NCBI GenBank assembly: GCA_023406895.1
Contig: JAEXTV010000023.1
Location: 1 to 64,000, forward strand
DNA: 64,000 nt
Source: Bacillota bacterium
GTDB lineage: Bacteria > Bacillota > Clostridia > Christensenellales > SZUA-584
Reading direction: 5' to 3'
Below, in pieces: positions 26,591-35,456 of this stretch. Within the stretch, counting starts at the first letter, position 1. Each line of letters begins with the position of its first letter. Under the pieces are notes generated by a model. The model made no database searches. It had not been told where the DNA came from and worked only from the letters and a program-made list of their open reading frames with translations. Both the position numbers and the translations under genes were made by a program.

Positions 26591-26930
26591 CTAACATGAT
26601 ACGAAACGTTTTAAACAAATGCATGGATGTTGAGACAACGACAAAACATACCGACTTTGATGGTGAATTTAAATGCTAAACCACCAGCGAATGCATTTGT
26701 ATCTTCTCTTTCGGTATAGCACCAGCATTGCATTTCGTCAAAGATAGATTTTTACAGCATATTGATATATTTGGCTGAATTCATTGCTCACAATCGCATT
26801 ATTCTATTAAAGCGGCGCCGTGCTCATCTTATTGCGATTTTTCTGTACACTTTAGAAAAATCACAATTGTTACCCCAAAAACAAGAACATTCAATGCTGG
26901 TCAACATAAAACGGCAATGATAGAATAAAG
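26591..26930 (-). promoter_or_regulatory. Probable glnK leader and upstream region
   Basis: No gene is seen in these 340 bases. Several imperfect repeats are present: AAATGCATTCGCTGGTGG and AAATGCAATGCTGGTG on the minus strand, plus AAATGC/GCATTT arms. They may be parts of an RNA structure acting on the terminator at 26552-26590. ANTAR-type antitermination is known for nitrogen genes in clostridia. I could not identify the two A-x-x-G hexaloop hairpins with confidence. Confidence 0.35.
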
Positions 26931-26967
26931 TGTGCCATTGTACATAGCCATGATAAAGGAGGACAAC

Positions 26968-27897
26968 ATGGATAAACTCATTGGTGTGCTGCAAATGATA
27001 CTGCCCGTAGTGCTGATGCTGGTCATCGGCGTGATCTGCCGCAAGAAAAGCATTGTGCAAAAACAGGGCATCGACGGGCTCAAGGCGCTCGTTGTCAACG
27101 TGGCGCTGCCCGCTGTGCTCGTTAAGGCATTTTACACAGCCTCTTACGGGCTCGGCATCATCATCACCGCCTTGTCCATGTTTGCTGTTTGCCTTGCCGC
27201 GATGGGCCTTGGCTTTGTGTTTAAAAAGCTCACCAAAACGCCCATGACCACCGTTCCGTTTCTTTTTACGGGCTTTGAGGCGGGCATGCTCGGCTACGCG
27301 CTTTATACGCTGCTTTTCGGTGCGGATGCCGTCACCGATTTTGCCACGGTAGACTTGGGGCAGGTGCTTTTCGTATTCACCGTGTATTTAACCATGCTGA
27401 ACGGTACATCTCAGCGCAGCGCCAAATCCGTGCTGAAAGGCATGGCCTCCTCCCCCGTCATCATTTCGATTGCCGTCGGTGTCATCCTCGGCGCGACGGG
27501 TCTTGCCGGAGCTATCAGTGCCTCTCCCGCGGGCGGTATTGTTCTGCATGTGCTCGATTTTATCGCAGCCCCCACGGCCGCCGTCATATTGTTTGTTGTG
27601 GGGTATGAGCTGGAATTCAAAAAAGCCAAAATCGGCCTTGCGCTGTCCGTGGTTTTCTCGCGTCTTGTCATAATGGCGGCTCTCGGCGCGCTCGTGCTGC
27701 TGGGCCTCAGTGCGGTGATCCCCGTCGGCGAAACGCTCAAATGGGCTGTTGTTTTGATGTTTTTGCTGCCGCCGCCGTTTGTGCTGCCCATATTCGGCAA
27801 AAACGAAAACGAAGGCGCTTTTGTATCCGCGTCTCTCTCATTTTCAACGCTGCTGTCTCTCGCGGCCTTCGCCATCATCGCGGTATTAATCGTTTGA
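26968..27897 (+). CDS. AEC family (auxin efflux carrier-like) transporter
   Basis: A 309-residue membrane protein with about ten hydrophobic segments and the family features LVVNVALPAVLVKAF near the start and LLPPPFVLPIF near the end. AEC proteins in bacteria carry malate, malonate or other organic acids; the substrate here is unknown. The start is the ATG at 26968, six bases after AAAGGAGG. It is divergent from the glnK operon. Confidence 0.8.
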   Translation: MDKLIGVLQMILPVVLMLVIGVICRKKSIVQKQGIDGLKALVVNVALPAVLVKAFYTASYGLGIIITALSMFAVCLAAMGLGFVFKKLTKTPMTTVPFLFTGFEAGMLGYALYTLLFGADAVTDFATVDLGQVLFVFTVYLTMLNGTSQRSAKSVLKGMASSPVIISIAVGVILGATGLAGAISASPAGGIVLHVLDFIAAPTAAVILFVVGYELEFKKAKIGLALSVVFSRLVIMAALGALVLLGLSAVIPVGETLKWAVVLMFLLPPPFVLPIFGKNENEGAFVSASLSFSTLLSLAAFAIIAVLIV

Positions 27898-28042
27898 AAT
27901 CCGGTTTTATTGATATTTTACTTTTTTATCCGCCTTTTTACGGCTGACGCCACGGCGGACATCGAAATCATATTTTCAATACTGCTGACAGCCGACAATA
28001 TAGATCATGCAAAGGCAGTTGCGGTCTTCACCATAGCTGCGG

Positions 28043-28426
28043 TCATTGTTTCCTTCTTTTCTTCAGCCATGGCATGATCTCTCCGCGCCAGCCCCTGAGC
28101 AGCGCAGCGAGTATTAAAAATACCGCGAATATAATGCGCAGCGGGTCTTCTTCGATGGCGGACGCAAGCCAATATCCGCCCGCTCCGCCAACCATACCGA
28201 ACAGTGTTAAAAAAAGCGCGGGCTTCAAACTCACGTTTTTCTGTCGGAAGTGCGACACCAGCGCGGCTGCCGCCATGGGCAGATACGCAAACAGCGTCAT
28301 GCCTTGCGCTTCATGCTGCGAAATCCCCATGAACAAAGTGAGCGCCGGAATCAGCACGATACCGCCGCCAAGCCCCATACCGCCCACCACGCCGAACAGG
28401 ATGCCGAGCAGCGCAAACAGTATCAA
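28043..28426 (-). CDS. Half-size TauE/SafE family permease, second gene
   Basis: A 127-residue membrane protein of the TSUP (TauE/SafE, DUF81) family. It contains the family glycine-rich motif GGMGLGGGIVLIPAL near the start and about four hydrophobic segments, with a basic C-terminus. Most members are about 250 residues with two such halves; here each half is a separate gene. The start overlaps the stop of the upstream half by 4 bp, so the two proteins are made together and may form a heterodimer. They export or import sulfur-containing or organic anions in known cases. Confidence 0.75.
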   Translation of the reverse strand: MILFALLGILFGVVGGMGLGGGIVLIPALTLFMGISQHEAQGMTLFAYLPMAAAALVSHFRQKNVSLKPALFLTLFGMVGGAGGYWLASAIEEDPLRIIFAVFLILAALLRGWRGEIMPWLKKRRKQ

Positions 28427-28773
28427 AACAGCATCCTGATGCCCGCCGCAAGCATCAGCAGCGTGAAAATGTTGTTAAGCAGCCGTACGCCCACGCGCTT
28501 CAGGCAATACGCGCCAAGCAGCCCTCCTGCCGCGGCACCGCCGCACAGCCAAAGTGTTTTATCAAGAGGGACATAACCGCCCACCGTATACAGCACGGCA
28601 GAAACGGCAGAAACGGGAAAGATGACTGCGAGCGAGGTGGCATGGGCTTTCTTTTCATCAATGCCCAAACGCTCGAGCCCTTCCACAACGGCCACACCGC
28701 CGCCCGAACCGAATAAACCGGCCACAAAACCAGACACAGCCCCGACTGCCGCACTCTTGACACCTTTTTTCAT
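28423..28773 (-). CDS. Half-size TauE/SafE family permease, first gene
   Basis: A 116-residue membrane protein with the TSUP glycine motif in FVAGLFGSGGGVAVVEGL and about four hydrophobic segments. It ends naturally and overlaps the second half gene by 4 bp (ATGA). Each half keeps its own start and stop and carries its own glycine motif, which argues for a genuine two-gene arrangement rather than a recent frameshift. Confidence 0.75.
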   Translation of the reverse strand: MKKGVKSAAVGAVSGFVAGLFGSGGGVAVVEGLERLGIDEKKAHATSLAVIFPVSAVSAVLYTVGGYVPLDKTLWLCGGAAAGGLLGAYCLKRVGVRLLNNIFTLLMLAAGIRMLF

Positions 28774-28915
28774 GTTCTATCCTCCGACGTTATTTTTCTC
28801 CGGCACCTGTTTCAATATTCTCAAGGCGTTTAAATATAAAACAGCAAAGCTCAACATAGATTTATCATGTGGCCCCAAGCTTTGCAGGTATCATGAATAA
28901 GACAATACGATTAGG

Positions 28916-29005
28916 GTGCTGAACTTGAAGAACGAAGACGATTTAACCGCTCTCATACAAGCCACCTGCAACTCGATAAATAAGTTGATGCTTTTCGCCG
29001 CCTAA
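28916..29005 (+). CDS. Possible 29-residue peptide before the PhoH gene
   Basis: GTG at 28916 opens a 29-codon frame (LNLKNEDDLTALIQATCNSI at its core) that ends at TAA 29003-29005. The stop lies inside a CGCCG/CGGCG hairpin. GGG directly before the GTG is a weak ribosome site. It may be a leader peptide or chance; no family is recognised. Confidence 0.22.
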   Translation: MLNLKNEDDLTALIQATCNSINKLMLFAA

Positions 29006-29049
29006 AAAACGGCGATTTATTTTTATACTCAAAAGGGGGCTAAAAACGC

Positions 29050-30414
29050 GTGAACAGGCCGGAAAACAGAAAGAACTATGTTCTGGATACCAATGTCCTG
29101 ATGCACGATCCGTGGTGCTTTAAAAACTTCATCGGCAACGACGTGTACATTCCCGTCACGGTGCTGGAGGAGTTGGACCACCTTAAAACACGCGACGGCC
29201 TGCCCGGTTATCAGGCACGCGAGGCCGTGCGCACGCTGCACCGCACAATCGACGGCTGCGGCCGGCAGTACGTGAGCAGCGGCATCGCGCTGGAAAACGG
29301 CATCATGCTGCGGGTCACATACTCCGAATCGGCGGACAGACGCTTTCCGTTCGGCGAAGACAAAAACGATAATCACATTCTTGCCTGTGCGCTGCAGCTA
29401 AAAGAGAACCATCCGGAGGCGGAAACGATTCTTGTTTCCAAGGACGTGTGCCTGAGGATTAAAGCGGAAATCTGCGGCATCACTTCGCAGGATTATGAGA
29501 CCGACAAGATTAAAACCGATGAACTGTACAGCGGCCAGAAAGCGCTGAGCCTATCGGAAAAAAGCATCAGCAGCATCTATTCGGGCGGCGCGAAGCCGCC
29601 GAAGGGCGCAGACCTTTTGCCCAACGAGTTCGCTGTGATCACAACAAAAGATGAGGATCCGATTGTCACGCGTTATGACGGGAACCGTCTCGTTCCTCTC
29701 CGCTATGAAAACTATTCGGCATGGGGGCTAAAGCCGATCAACCCCGAGCAGGTGATGGCCTTTGAGCTGCTGTTGGACCCCGCCGTGTCGTTCGTGTCCG
29801 TCACCGGCGGCGCGGGCAGCGGCAAAACGGTGCTCGCCACGGCGGTTGCGCTCGAGAAGGTGCTCGAACAGCGGGAATACCGCAAGATCGTGTTCGTGCG
29901 GCCTACCGTGCCCGCAGGCAATGACATCGGCTATCTGCCCGGCACCGAGGAAGAAAAGCTGCGGCCCTGGATGGGCAGCTTTTATGACGCGATCGACTTT
30001 CTGATGTCGTCAGACAGGGACGGCGGCCGTGTGAAACGCGCGAAACGCGTGGAAGACGGCTTTCAGGTGGAACAGTTCATCGACGATTTCAGGCGTCGCG
30101 GCATATTTGAAATTAAATCGTTCACCTACATGCGCGGACGTACGATCACAGATGCCATCGTGATTGTTGACGAAGCGCAGGAAATGACGCCGCATCTCGC
30201 GAAGCTTATGCTCACACGCGCGGGCAAAAACTCCAAATTCATATTCCTCGGCGATCCGTCCGACAACCAGATCGACAACGTGCTCGTCGATTCCAAATCA
30301 AACGGCCTTGTGTATGTGGTGGAGCGCATGAAAAACCACGCGATCACCGGCCATATCACACTTAAGCAGGTAGAACGCAGCGGCCTTGCGTCTCTCGCCG
30401 AAAAAAATCTTTAA
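29050..30414 (+). CDS. PIN-PhoH fusion ATPase (YlaK/PhoH2-like)
   Basis: A 454-residue protein with an N-terminal PIN nuclease domain and a C-terminal PhoH P-loop ATPase. The PIN domain spans about residues 10-140, with acidic sites in VLDTNVLMHD and FGEDKNDNHIL. The ATPase has Walker A GGAGSGKT near residue 258 and Walker B VIVDEAQEMT. PhoH2-type proteins unwind and cut RNA in characterised examples. The start is GTG at 29050, behind GGGGG. It ends at a strong terminator at 30467-30500. Confidence 0.87.
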   Translation: MNRPENRKNYVLDTNVLMHDPWCFKNFIGNDVYIPVTVLEELDHLKTRDGLPGYQAREAVRTLHRTIDGCGRQYVSSGIALENGIMLRVTYSESADRRFPFGEDKNDNHILACALQLKENHPEAETILVSKDVCLRIKAEICGITSQDYETDKIKTDELYSGQKALSLSEKSISSIYSGGAKPPKGADLLPNEFAVITTKDEDPIVTRYDGNRLVPLRYENYSAWGLKPINPEQVMAFELLLDPAVSFVSVTGGAGSGKTVLATAVALEKVLEQREYRKIVFVRPTVPAGNDIGYLPGTEEEKLRPWMGSFYDAIDFLMSSDRDGGRVKRAKRVEDGFQVEQFIDDFRRRGIFEIKSFTYMRGRTITDAIVIVDEAQEMTPHLAKLMLTRAGKNSKFIFLGDPSDNQIDNVLVDSKSNGLVYVVERMKNHAITGHITLKQVERSGLASLAEKNL

Positions 30415-30466
30415 GCAATCAGGCAATAAGCTTTTATTCCTCCTCATTCAAAGAATCCTTTTCAGC

Positions 30467-30500
30467 AACAGGAGCAGCCGGCAGGCTGCTCCTGTTGTTT
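30467..30500 (+). terminator. Terminator after the PhoH-like gene
   Basis: AACAGGAGCAGCC-GGCA-GGCTGCTCCTGTT, a 13-bp perfect stem, followed by TGTTTGTT. It can also act on the minus strand for the truncated GNAT gene. Confidence 0.75.
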
Positions 30501-30624
30501 GTTCTGCTTTGTTAAACGGCGAATACCCCACCATCGAAAAGCCGAAACCACGTCATCACGTCATGGCCGATGACTGTCTGCCTGTTAACCGCTGTCGGAT
30601 AATATTGATTTTTACTACAATTTC

Positions 30625-30789
30625 TTATATTATGTTCACTTCAACGGAAACGTGAGTAGGCCATGTCAGATACCGAGTGACGTTATCGTTTCCTGCCCAG
30701 TTTTTATACATCACATCCGCATCCGTTTTTGCAAACGGACGCAGTATAAGCCTTTGGGTTTCAATAATCGCTGTCCCTTTATGATTCAT
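30625..30789 (-). pseudogene. Truncated GNAT acetyltransferase behind a T-box
   Basis: A 54-codon remnant that keeps only the N-terminal part of a RimJ/RimL-like GNAT acetyltransferase: TQRLILRPFAKTDADVMYKN and VTRYLTWPTHVSVE. It breaks off at a stop. The full family is about 170-180 residues, and no continuation of the acetyl-CoA-binding half was found downstream in any frame. The start at 30789 has an excellent AAGGAGG site. A complete T-box leader and promoter remain upstream. Confidence 0.72.
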
Positions 30790-30851
30790 CTGGTTCCTCC
30801 TTAAATTCATCGTGTTCTTTGTTTAATTCCTTATTCCGCGCTTCCTCTAAT

Positions 30852-31140
30852 TAAAATAAGCCCTCCTCTCCGAAAAACTATCTTTTCGGGGACGAGAGCG
30901 TCGCTTCGTGATACCACCCCAAATTCACCCGCATCTTACGATACAGGCCTTATAAGCCTACGGATGAACATATCGGTCCATCGATAGCCTTGCACGATGA
31001 CGGGTGCATCCGTCGCAGCCTAATACAAATATTGCATTTGGTGCGCAGCTCCGAGGCCATTTTCAATCATTCCTGCTTCACCCCATTTCACCAAGTCGAG
31101 GTTCTCTGTATAAGCACAAACAACTTACTCTTCTCTTCAT
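30852..31140 (-). promoter_or_regulatory. T-box riboswitch upstream of the truncated GNAT gene
   Basis: On the minus strand the T-box core GGGGTGGTATCACG (30907-30920) is followed by a terminator (arms CCGAAAA and TTTTCGG extended by CTCTC/GAGAG, then TTATTTT; 30852-30898). Stem I landmarks include AGAGAACC, TTGGTGAAA and GGAGCTGC. The triplet after GGAGCTGC is GCA (31042-31044), which would be alanine if the alignment is right; this is tentative. Confidence 0.85.
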
Positions 31141-31163
31141 CGCCTTTGAGATTTGTTTTTCCA

Positions 31164-31192
31164 ATTATAATCATTTGTGCATTTTATGTCAA
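31164..31192 (-). promoter_or_regulatory. Promoter of the second T-box transcript
   Basis: On the minus strand TTGACA (31187-31192), 17-bp spacer, TATAAT (31164-31169), a perfect consensus promoter. Confidence 0.8.
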
Positions 31193-31315
31193 TTCAAACC
31201 TGTGTATGCGTACGCATACAAATGTCTCTTATATTACCGCTGTCGATATTTGTTGACTTTATCAACAGCTTCCAGTTATTATATTCATAGATTCTTATTT
31301 TGGAGGAAAATGACG

Positions 31316-31855
31316 ATGAAAAAGGCCGTTATCCTGATTGTCATAGGACTGATGATGTTGACGCTGGGCGCATGCAGCCTGATACCGACTAGCGGCGAAA
31401 AAGCCGATGCCACCAAAGATGTTTCGAGCAGCGACGGCCTTCTGCAAATCACCGTCCCCGAAAGCTACAAGGAGTCTGATATCCTTAACGCCGACGCGAA
31501 TCTGCAGCTTATGAACGCAGCCATGGAGCAGTATACCATCACCATATTCGAATCCAACGTGGATTTCAGCGATGACTTTACACTGGACGATTACAGCGAC
31601 GCCGTATCTTCGAGCATGGGCGGTGTGATGACCTCGCCCGAGTTTTCCGACATCGAAGCCTTAACCATTAACGGATATGACGCCAAACAGTACACGCTTT
31701 CGGGAGAGATAGAGAAAATAAAAATCAAATATCTCGTGACGCTGGTGGGAACCGACAACGGCTATTACCAGATCATATCATGGTCGCTGCTGAGCCGGTT
31801 CGACAACGCGTTGGATACGTTCAAACAAATTGCGGAGTCGTTCACGGAACTGTAA
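31316..31855 (+). CDS. Small secreted lipoprotein of unknown function
   Basis: A 179-residue protein. The signal peptide ends in the lipobox LGACS (Cys about residue 19), so it should be lipid-anchored outside the membrane. The mature part resembles PsbP/DUF-type small lipoproteins in layout (LQITVPESYKESD, then GYDAKQYTLSGE and YYQIISWSLLSRFDNA), but no named family is certain. The start is the ATG at 31316, nine bases after GGAGG; another ATG six bases earlier is too close. It is a single gene followed by repeats and a terminator. Confidence 0.72.
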   Translation: MKKAVILIVIGLMMLTLGACSLIPTSGEKADATKDVSSSDGLLQITVPESYKESDILNADANLQLMNAAMEQYTITIFESNVDFSDDFTLDDYSDAVSSSMGGVMTSPEFSDIEALTINGYDAKQYTLSGEIEKIKIKYLVTLVGTDNGYYQIISWSLLSRFDNALDTFKQIAESFTEL

Positions 31856-31872
31856 AAAGCCAGACAAGAGAG

Positions 31873-32110
31873 CTTCCGGCGAAGCTCTCAGGCTGCTGAC
31901 AAAGTCTATAGAGCCTCTCGCAGATGACAAAGATGGGTAAAATAAGTTTGAAAGAGTGACCGACTTAACCGATTTCAAGCTGTTATCTCTCCCCCAGTCA
32001 CCTATCGGTGACAGCCCCCGATCCACCCTTATAGGGTAGTCGTCAGAGGGGGCCGGATAACAAGGTTTTTTGACAAGCTGAGAGCTTTCGACGTGAAGCT
32101 CTTTTTTATT
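31873..32110. repeat. Intergenic repeat array with 69-bp copy A1
   Basis: 31986-32054 is an exact reverse complement of 48448-48516. It contains GTCACCTATCGGTGAC and AGGGTAGTCGTC. It is flanked by two similar hairpins, GAGAGCTTCCGGCGAAGCTCTC near 31868 and GAGAGCTTTCGACGTGAAGCTC near 32078; the second has a T run and should terminate the lipoprotein transcript. Nothing else is recognised up to 32498. Confidence 0.7.
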
Positions 32111-32498
32111 TGGGCGAGGACAAAAGACAAACCGTCTTCCATTTGATGAAAAGCCCGTTTGCTTGCAATCCATCACAGCGAAGAGCCGAGCGGAGACGAT
32201 GAATAAAGACGTACAATCTTGGCAGTCCTTGGCGATGAGCGTTCGCCGCAAATACAGAAAGCATGACTGCTGGCGTGGCTCTTGTGTACGTCGGCACTTG
32301 AATCTTTCAAACGAACATAAGCTGTTGCCCAGATGAGGATATGTGAACAAAATCGATCAACCCTCTCAGGCATCAGCGAAGCAGCCGCGAGGCTGTCACG
32401 GCAGGCAGCCGAATAAGATAAAAACATTACCTTTCCCGACTTCCCTGCCTGACCGACAACAGTCCGCCGCGGTGTGATATAAACGTTTTATACCCCGG

Positions 32499-35087
32499 TC
32501 ACGCTCCCTTTTCCTCGTTCATTTTCTCCAGTATCGCAAGAATCTCATCCCAGTCGTATCCGGCCTGATCCTTCTGCAGCTTGGTTAAAAGCGACGTATG
32601 GTTGAGCACAAGCACGTTGCAGTCCGTCTCACCCCGTATGCTGAGTATACCCGTCACCGACGATGGCCCGCCGAACTCCGGCACCGGCTTGATATCCTCG
32701 GAATTGACTTCCAGCACGCTGCTGAGCTCGTCTACCTCCAGCGCCATAAACACACCTTCCTCGGGTTTTATAATCAGAAGATGGCCGCCCGGCTGTGGAT
32801 TCCCGCCACCCTTGAACATCCTATGCATATCCACAACGGCGATGTATGCGCCATGGTAACAGAGCGCGCCGCGTATCATGGCATTGGCGTCCGGCAGCGG
32901 TATCACCTCGCTTAAATCCGTCGCCTCATACACCACTTCCTGCTTCAGCGCAAACAGCTGGCCGTTAATGCCGAATGCCACCAACCTGTCATGCGCCGCA
33001 TTGATTTTTAGATTGATATCCCTTTGCTCAACCGCCGTATGAGCCTGCACAGCCATGCCCGGTTCATCGGCCGCATCGGTGAGCTTCACAAACACAAAAG
33101 CGAGTATGTCGTTCACATAACCGTCGGTGTTCTTGTACTCGCGGTAGCTTGAGGAGCAGGCGCATCCCACCGCATAATAGCTCCCGTTGAAAACGAGTAT
33201 TTCTCTGCGCAGCTCCGCGTTTTTAACGCCGAACAGCATGTCCGGCAGCTCCAGTGTCTCCCCAACAATTTGTGCGCCAGTGGATGCAATCACGCTGCCT
33301 TTGCGGTCGGTAAATACCGCGAACGTGTCTTTTTTTGATTTCAGCGCGTCTCCCAGCATGGCGGAAAATTCAAACTCACTGTCGAACACAATGCCGATGC
33401 CGCCCACAACGCGGCTTGGACAATTGATGTCCGTTACCGAGGCGCTGTAAATATACGTGTGTCTGCCATTGTAAAGCGGCGTTTCTTCAAACGGGGATAC
33501 AAAATACCTCTCGGGCCTCGCGTTAGACAGCGTACCGTGAATATACGCGTTGCTCAGCGTAGTCCCCACATCGCGCCGGTATTCCGGGTTCGATACCGCC
33601 ACAATGCGGCCCGTTTTATCATAAAGGAACAGATTGCTGTACACCGTATACAGGCTGTGGATATAAGCAAGTATCTTGGTCAGCCTAGCCTGATCCTTTT
33701 CACCCACCGTGTCCTGCGCGAGGATCGATCGGAAAGTGGAATTGAGCACCCACCAGCGGCAGTCGTTGGCGCGTTCATATAGATTTCGGTCCATGATGTC
33801 GATACACAGCGACGCAAGAAACCCCGCGTCCAGCAGGCTCGTCGAAATTACCGTCGAAAAGAGATCCGCCACGGATTTTTTAAACAGGCTGCTTGTTCCC
33901 GCGCCAATCTTGCCGATATTGTTGAGTATGGGTTTCAGCCTCGATAGTTCCTCGTCTTTAACGCCCTCTTTATCGATGAGCTGTCCGTTGTAAACGATGC
34001 GCTTTAACGATTTATTGATCATCTGCGTTTGAACGATGATCTCGTTGAGAGCCGTGGAGAACGAATCTGCCCTGCTCATCAGCGCCCCCGCGATGCCGCT
34101 GTCGACTCCCTGCAGCTCGGATTTTTCTTTAAACGCGAGATGCAACGGCTGCATCACCATACCGCGCCACCCGAGGCCGTAATAACCCTGATAGCCTTGT
34201 GTGGCGACCGTTTTAACGATATAGGCCATGCCCCGGTAATATACAATTCCATTTTGGCCTTCCTCCACTGTTTCTACGGCAATCCCGGTCGGCACGTGGT
34301 TTTCATCGTTACTCGCAATCACCGTGTCGTTTTCATCCACAATCAAAATCACCGACCCGTCATAGTCCGTTGAAAGTTTGCTGAATATCAGTTCCATTTC
34401 GTTCTCAAATCGGAAGCACAGGCAAATCACGCCGATCACCTCGCCGGAGTCCTCCGCGTGGATGCGGCTTGTGAAAATATGTGTCTTCTTTTTAGCCGCC
34501 TGCAACGGGGACGGCGCAAACAGCTCAAAGAAGCTCTCCGAAGATTCAAGCGTCTGAATCACATTGGGCGCGTCGATCTTCTTGCCGAGTATCTTGTTGC
34601 GCTGGTCGAGATTCGCCAGCACAGTGCGGTTTTTATCGAGTATGATAATCTCTTCATACACGGAGTATTTCGCGACGTACTCGCGCAGGCGTGCGACAAT
34701 TTTCTCGCGGTCACCCGGGCTCTTCTCTTTAATCGCCACGAACCTGCGGATATCGTCGTCCGTGGCCAGAAACCCCACATCCGCGGTGCGTTCATAAAGG
34801 TTGCGAATCAGCACGTCCACCGCCACCTGTGCCTTGGAAAGCAGTTTCTGATCCATTTTGTTCAGCGTTTCGGTCACCAGCGTGTCCACAAGCTGCTGCT
34901 GCAGGCTCTCAAAGCTGTCCTGTGTGGCCGTCATGGTGGGAATCAGTGTTTTGCTCTGATACGGGCAGTTGATTTCACACAGGAGCTTGATATTCTCCCA
35001 CTGGTCGTTGAGCGATGTGATACGGGCTTTGCATTTTGCCACATCATTCATGTAGCTTAGAAAATCGTTCTTTTTGTAGATGACCAT
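32499..35087 (-). CDS. Soluble double-Cache protein with C-terminal CheW domain
   Basis: An 862-residue protein with no signal peptide or membrane segment. The region from about 85 to 320 and the region from about 425 to 640 are related. Each starts with a helix bearing RNLYER (about 95 and 434), followed by Cache/PDC-like strands (YSVYEEIIILDKNRTVLANL; YTVYSNLFLYDKTGRIVAVS). The last 160 residues are a CheW coupling domain (LVAFGINGQLFALKQEVVYE to LNHTSLLTKL). It probably docks on a CheA kinase or receptor array while sensing a cytoplasmic signal. No other chemotaxis gene is in the window. The start is the ATG at 35087, eight bases after AAGGAGG. Confidence 0.8.
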   Translation of the reverse strand: MVIYKKNDFLSYMNDVAKCKARITSLNDQWENIKLLCEINCPYQSKTLIPTMTATQDSFESLQQQLVDTLVTETLNKMDQKLLSKAQVAVDVLIRNLYERTADVGFLATDDDIRRFVAIKEKSPGDREKIVARLREYVAKYSVYEEIIILDKNRTVLANLDQRNKILGKKIDAPNVIQTLESSESFFELFAPSPLQAAKKKTHIFTSRIHAEDSGEVIGVICLCFRFENEMELIFSKLSTDYDGSVILIVDENDTVIASNDENHVPTGIAVETVEEGQNGIVYYRGMAYIVKTVATQGYQGYYGLGWRGMVMQPLHLAFKEKSELQGVDSGIAGALMSRADSFSTALNEIIVQTQMINKSLKRIVYNGQLIDKEGVKDEELSRLKPILNNIGKIGAGTSSLFKKSVADLFSTVISTSLLDAGFLASLCIDIMDRNLYERANDCRWWVLNSTFRSILAQDTVGEKDQARLTKILAYIHSLYTVYSNLFLYDKTGRIVAVSNPEYRRDVGTTLSNAYIHGTLSNARPERYFVSPFEETPLYNGRHTYIYSASVTDINCPSRVVGGIGIVFDSEFEFSAMLGDALKSKKDTFAVFTDRKGSVIASTGAQIVGETLELPDMLFGVKNAELRREILVFNGSYYAVGCACSSSYREYKNTDGYVNDILAFVFVKLTDAADEPGMAVQAHTAVEQRDINLKINAAHDRLVAFGINGQLFALKQEVVYEATDLSEVIPLPDANAMIRGALCYHGAYIAVVDMHRMFKGGGNPQPGGHLLIIKPEEGVFMALEVDELSSVLEVNSEDIKPVPEFGGPSSVTGILSIRGETDCNVLVLNHTSLLTKLQKDQAGYDWDEILAILEKMNEEKGA

Positions 35088-35194
35088 TTTTGGCACCTCC
35101 TTGATATAGATAAAAGCTTTGAACTTGAAAGCACGAATCAGTGTACATCCGCCTGCCCGAGCATATCGGCAAGCGTGCTTTGGTGTATCACAAA

Positions 35195-35229
35195 TAAAAA
35201 AGCGCCATGATATGACATATCATAGCGCC
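35195..35229 (-). terminator. Intrinsic terminator in the Cache-CheW leader
   Basis: GCGC-ATGATATG arms (35203-35229) followed on the minus strand by TTTTTTATTT. It lies about 110 bases before the Cache-CheW start codon, with no minus-strand gene upstream that would need it. Confidence 0.65.
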
Positions 35230-35341
35230 GTCGCTTCATATATTGCCGTATTGTAGCACAAAACAACATTATGTGCAACGTTTTATGCAAGTCTTGTAAT
35301 GTTAATATTCATTCTTTTCATTGTATCGAGAGGATGTGTGC

Positions 35342-35456
35342 CATAACTTATGATCCACAAAAAAATCTCCATCAGCGTTTACCGTGTCCAAAGGCGCTGT
35401 TATTGGCTCTTTGCACCAGATTTATTATTCCGTGAATAAAACCGGCCTGCGTTATG
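35342..35456 (-). promoter_or_regulatory. Candidate structured RNA leader (riboswitch-like)
   Basis: On the minus strand CATAAC (35451-35456) can pair with GTTATG (35342-35347) and close two internal hairpins. One has arms TTTATTC/GAATAATAAA inside CC/GG. The other is CAGCG...CGCTG (35373-35399). Between them lies GGTGCAAAG. The two-hairpin layout and GCAAAG recall the c-di-GMP-I (GEMM) aptamer, but several conserved GEMM bases are missing. Together with the downstream terminator it looks like a transcriptional switch. Identity is not established. Confidence 0.35.

Noticed and set aside
31004..31315. Plus-strand frame that would extend the lipoprotein by about 100 residues
   Set aside because: It is antisense to the T-box leader, and a proper signal peptide with a good ribosome site starts at 31316.
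32235..32336. 33-codon basic frame in the gap after the lipoprotein
   Set aside because: No ribosome site; residues look random and the region is between repeats.
35342..35456. Calling the Cache-CheW leader a c-di-GMP-I riboswitch outright
   Set aside because: The GCAAAG core and two-hairpin layout are suggestive, but conserved bases around the ligand site are missing; kept as a candidate only.
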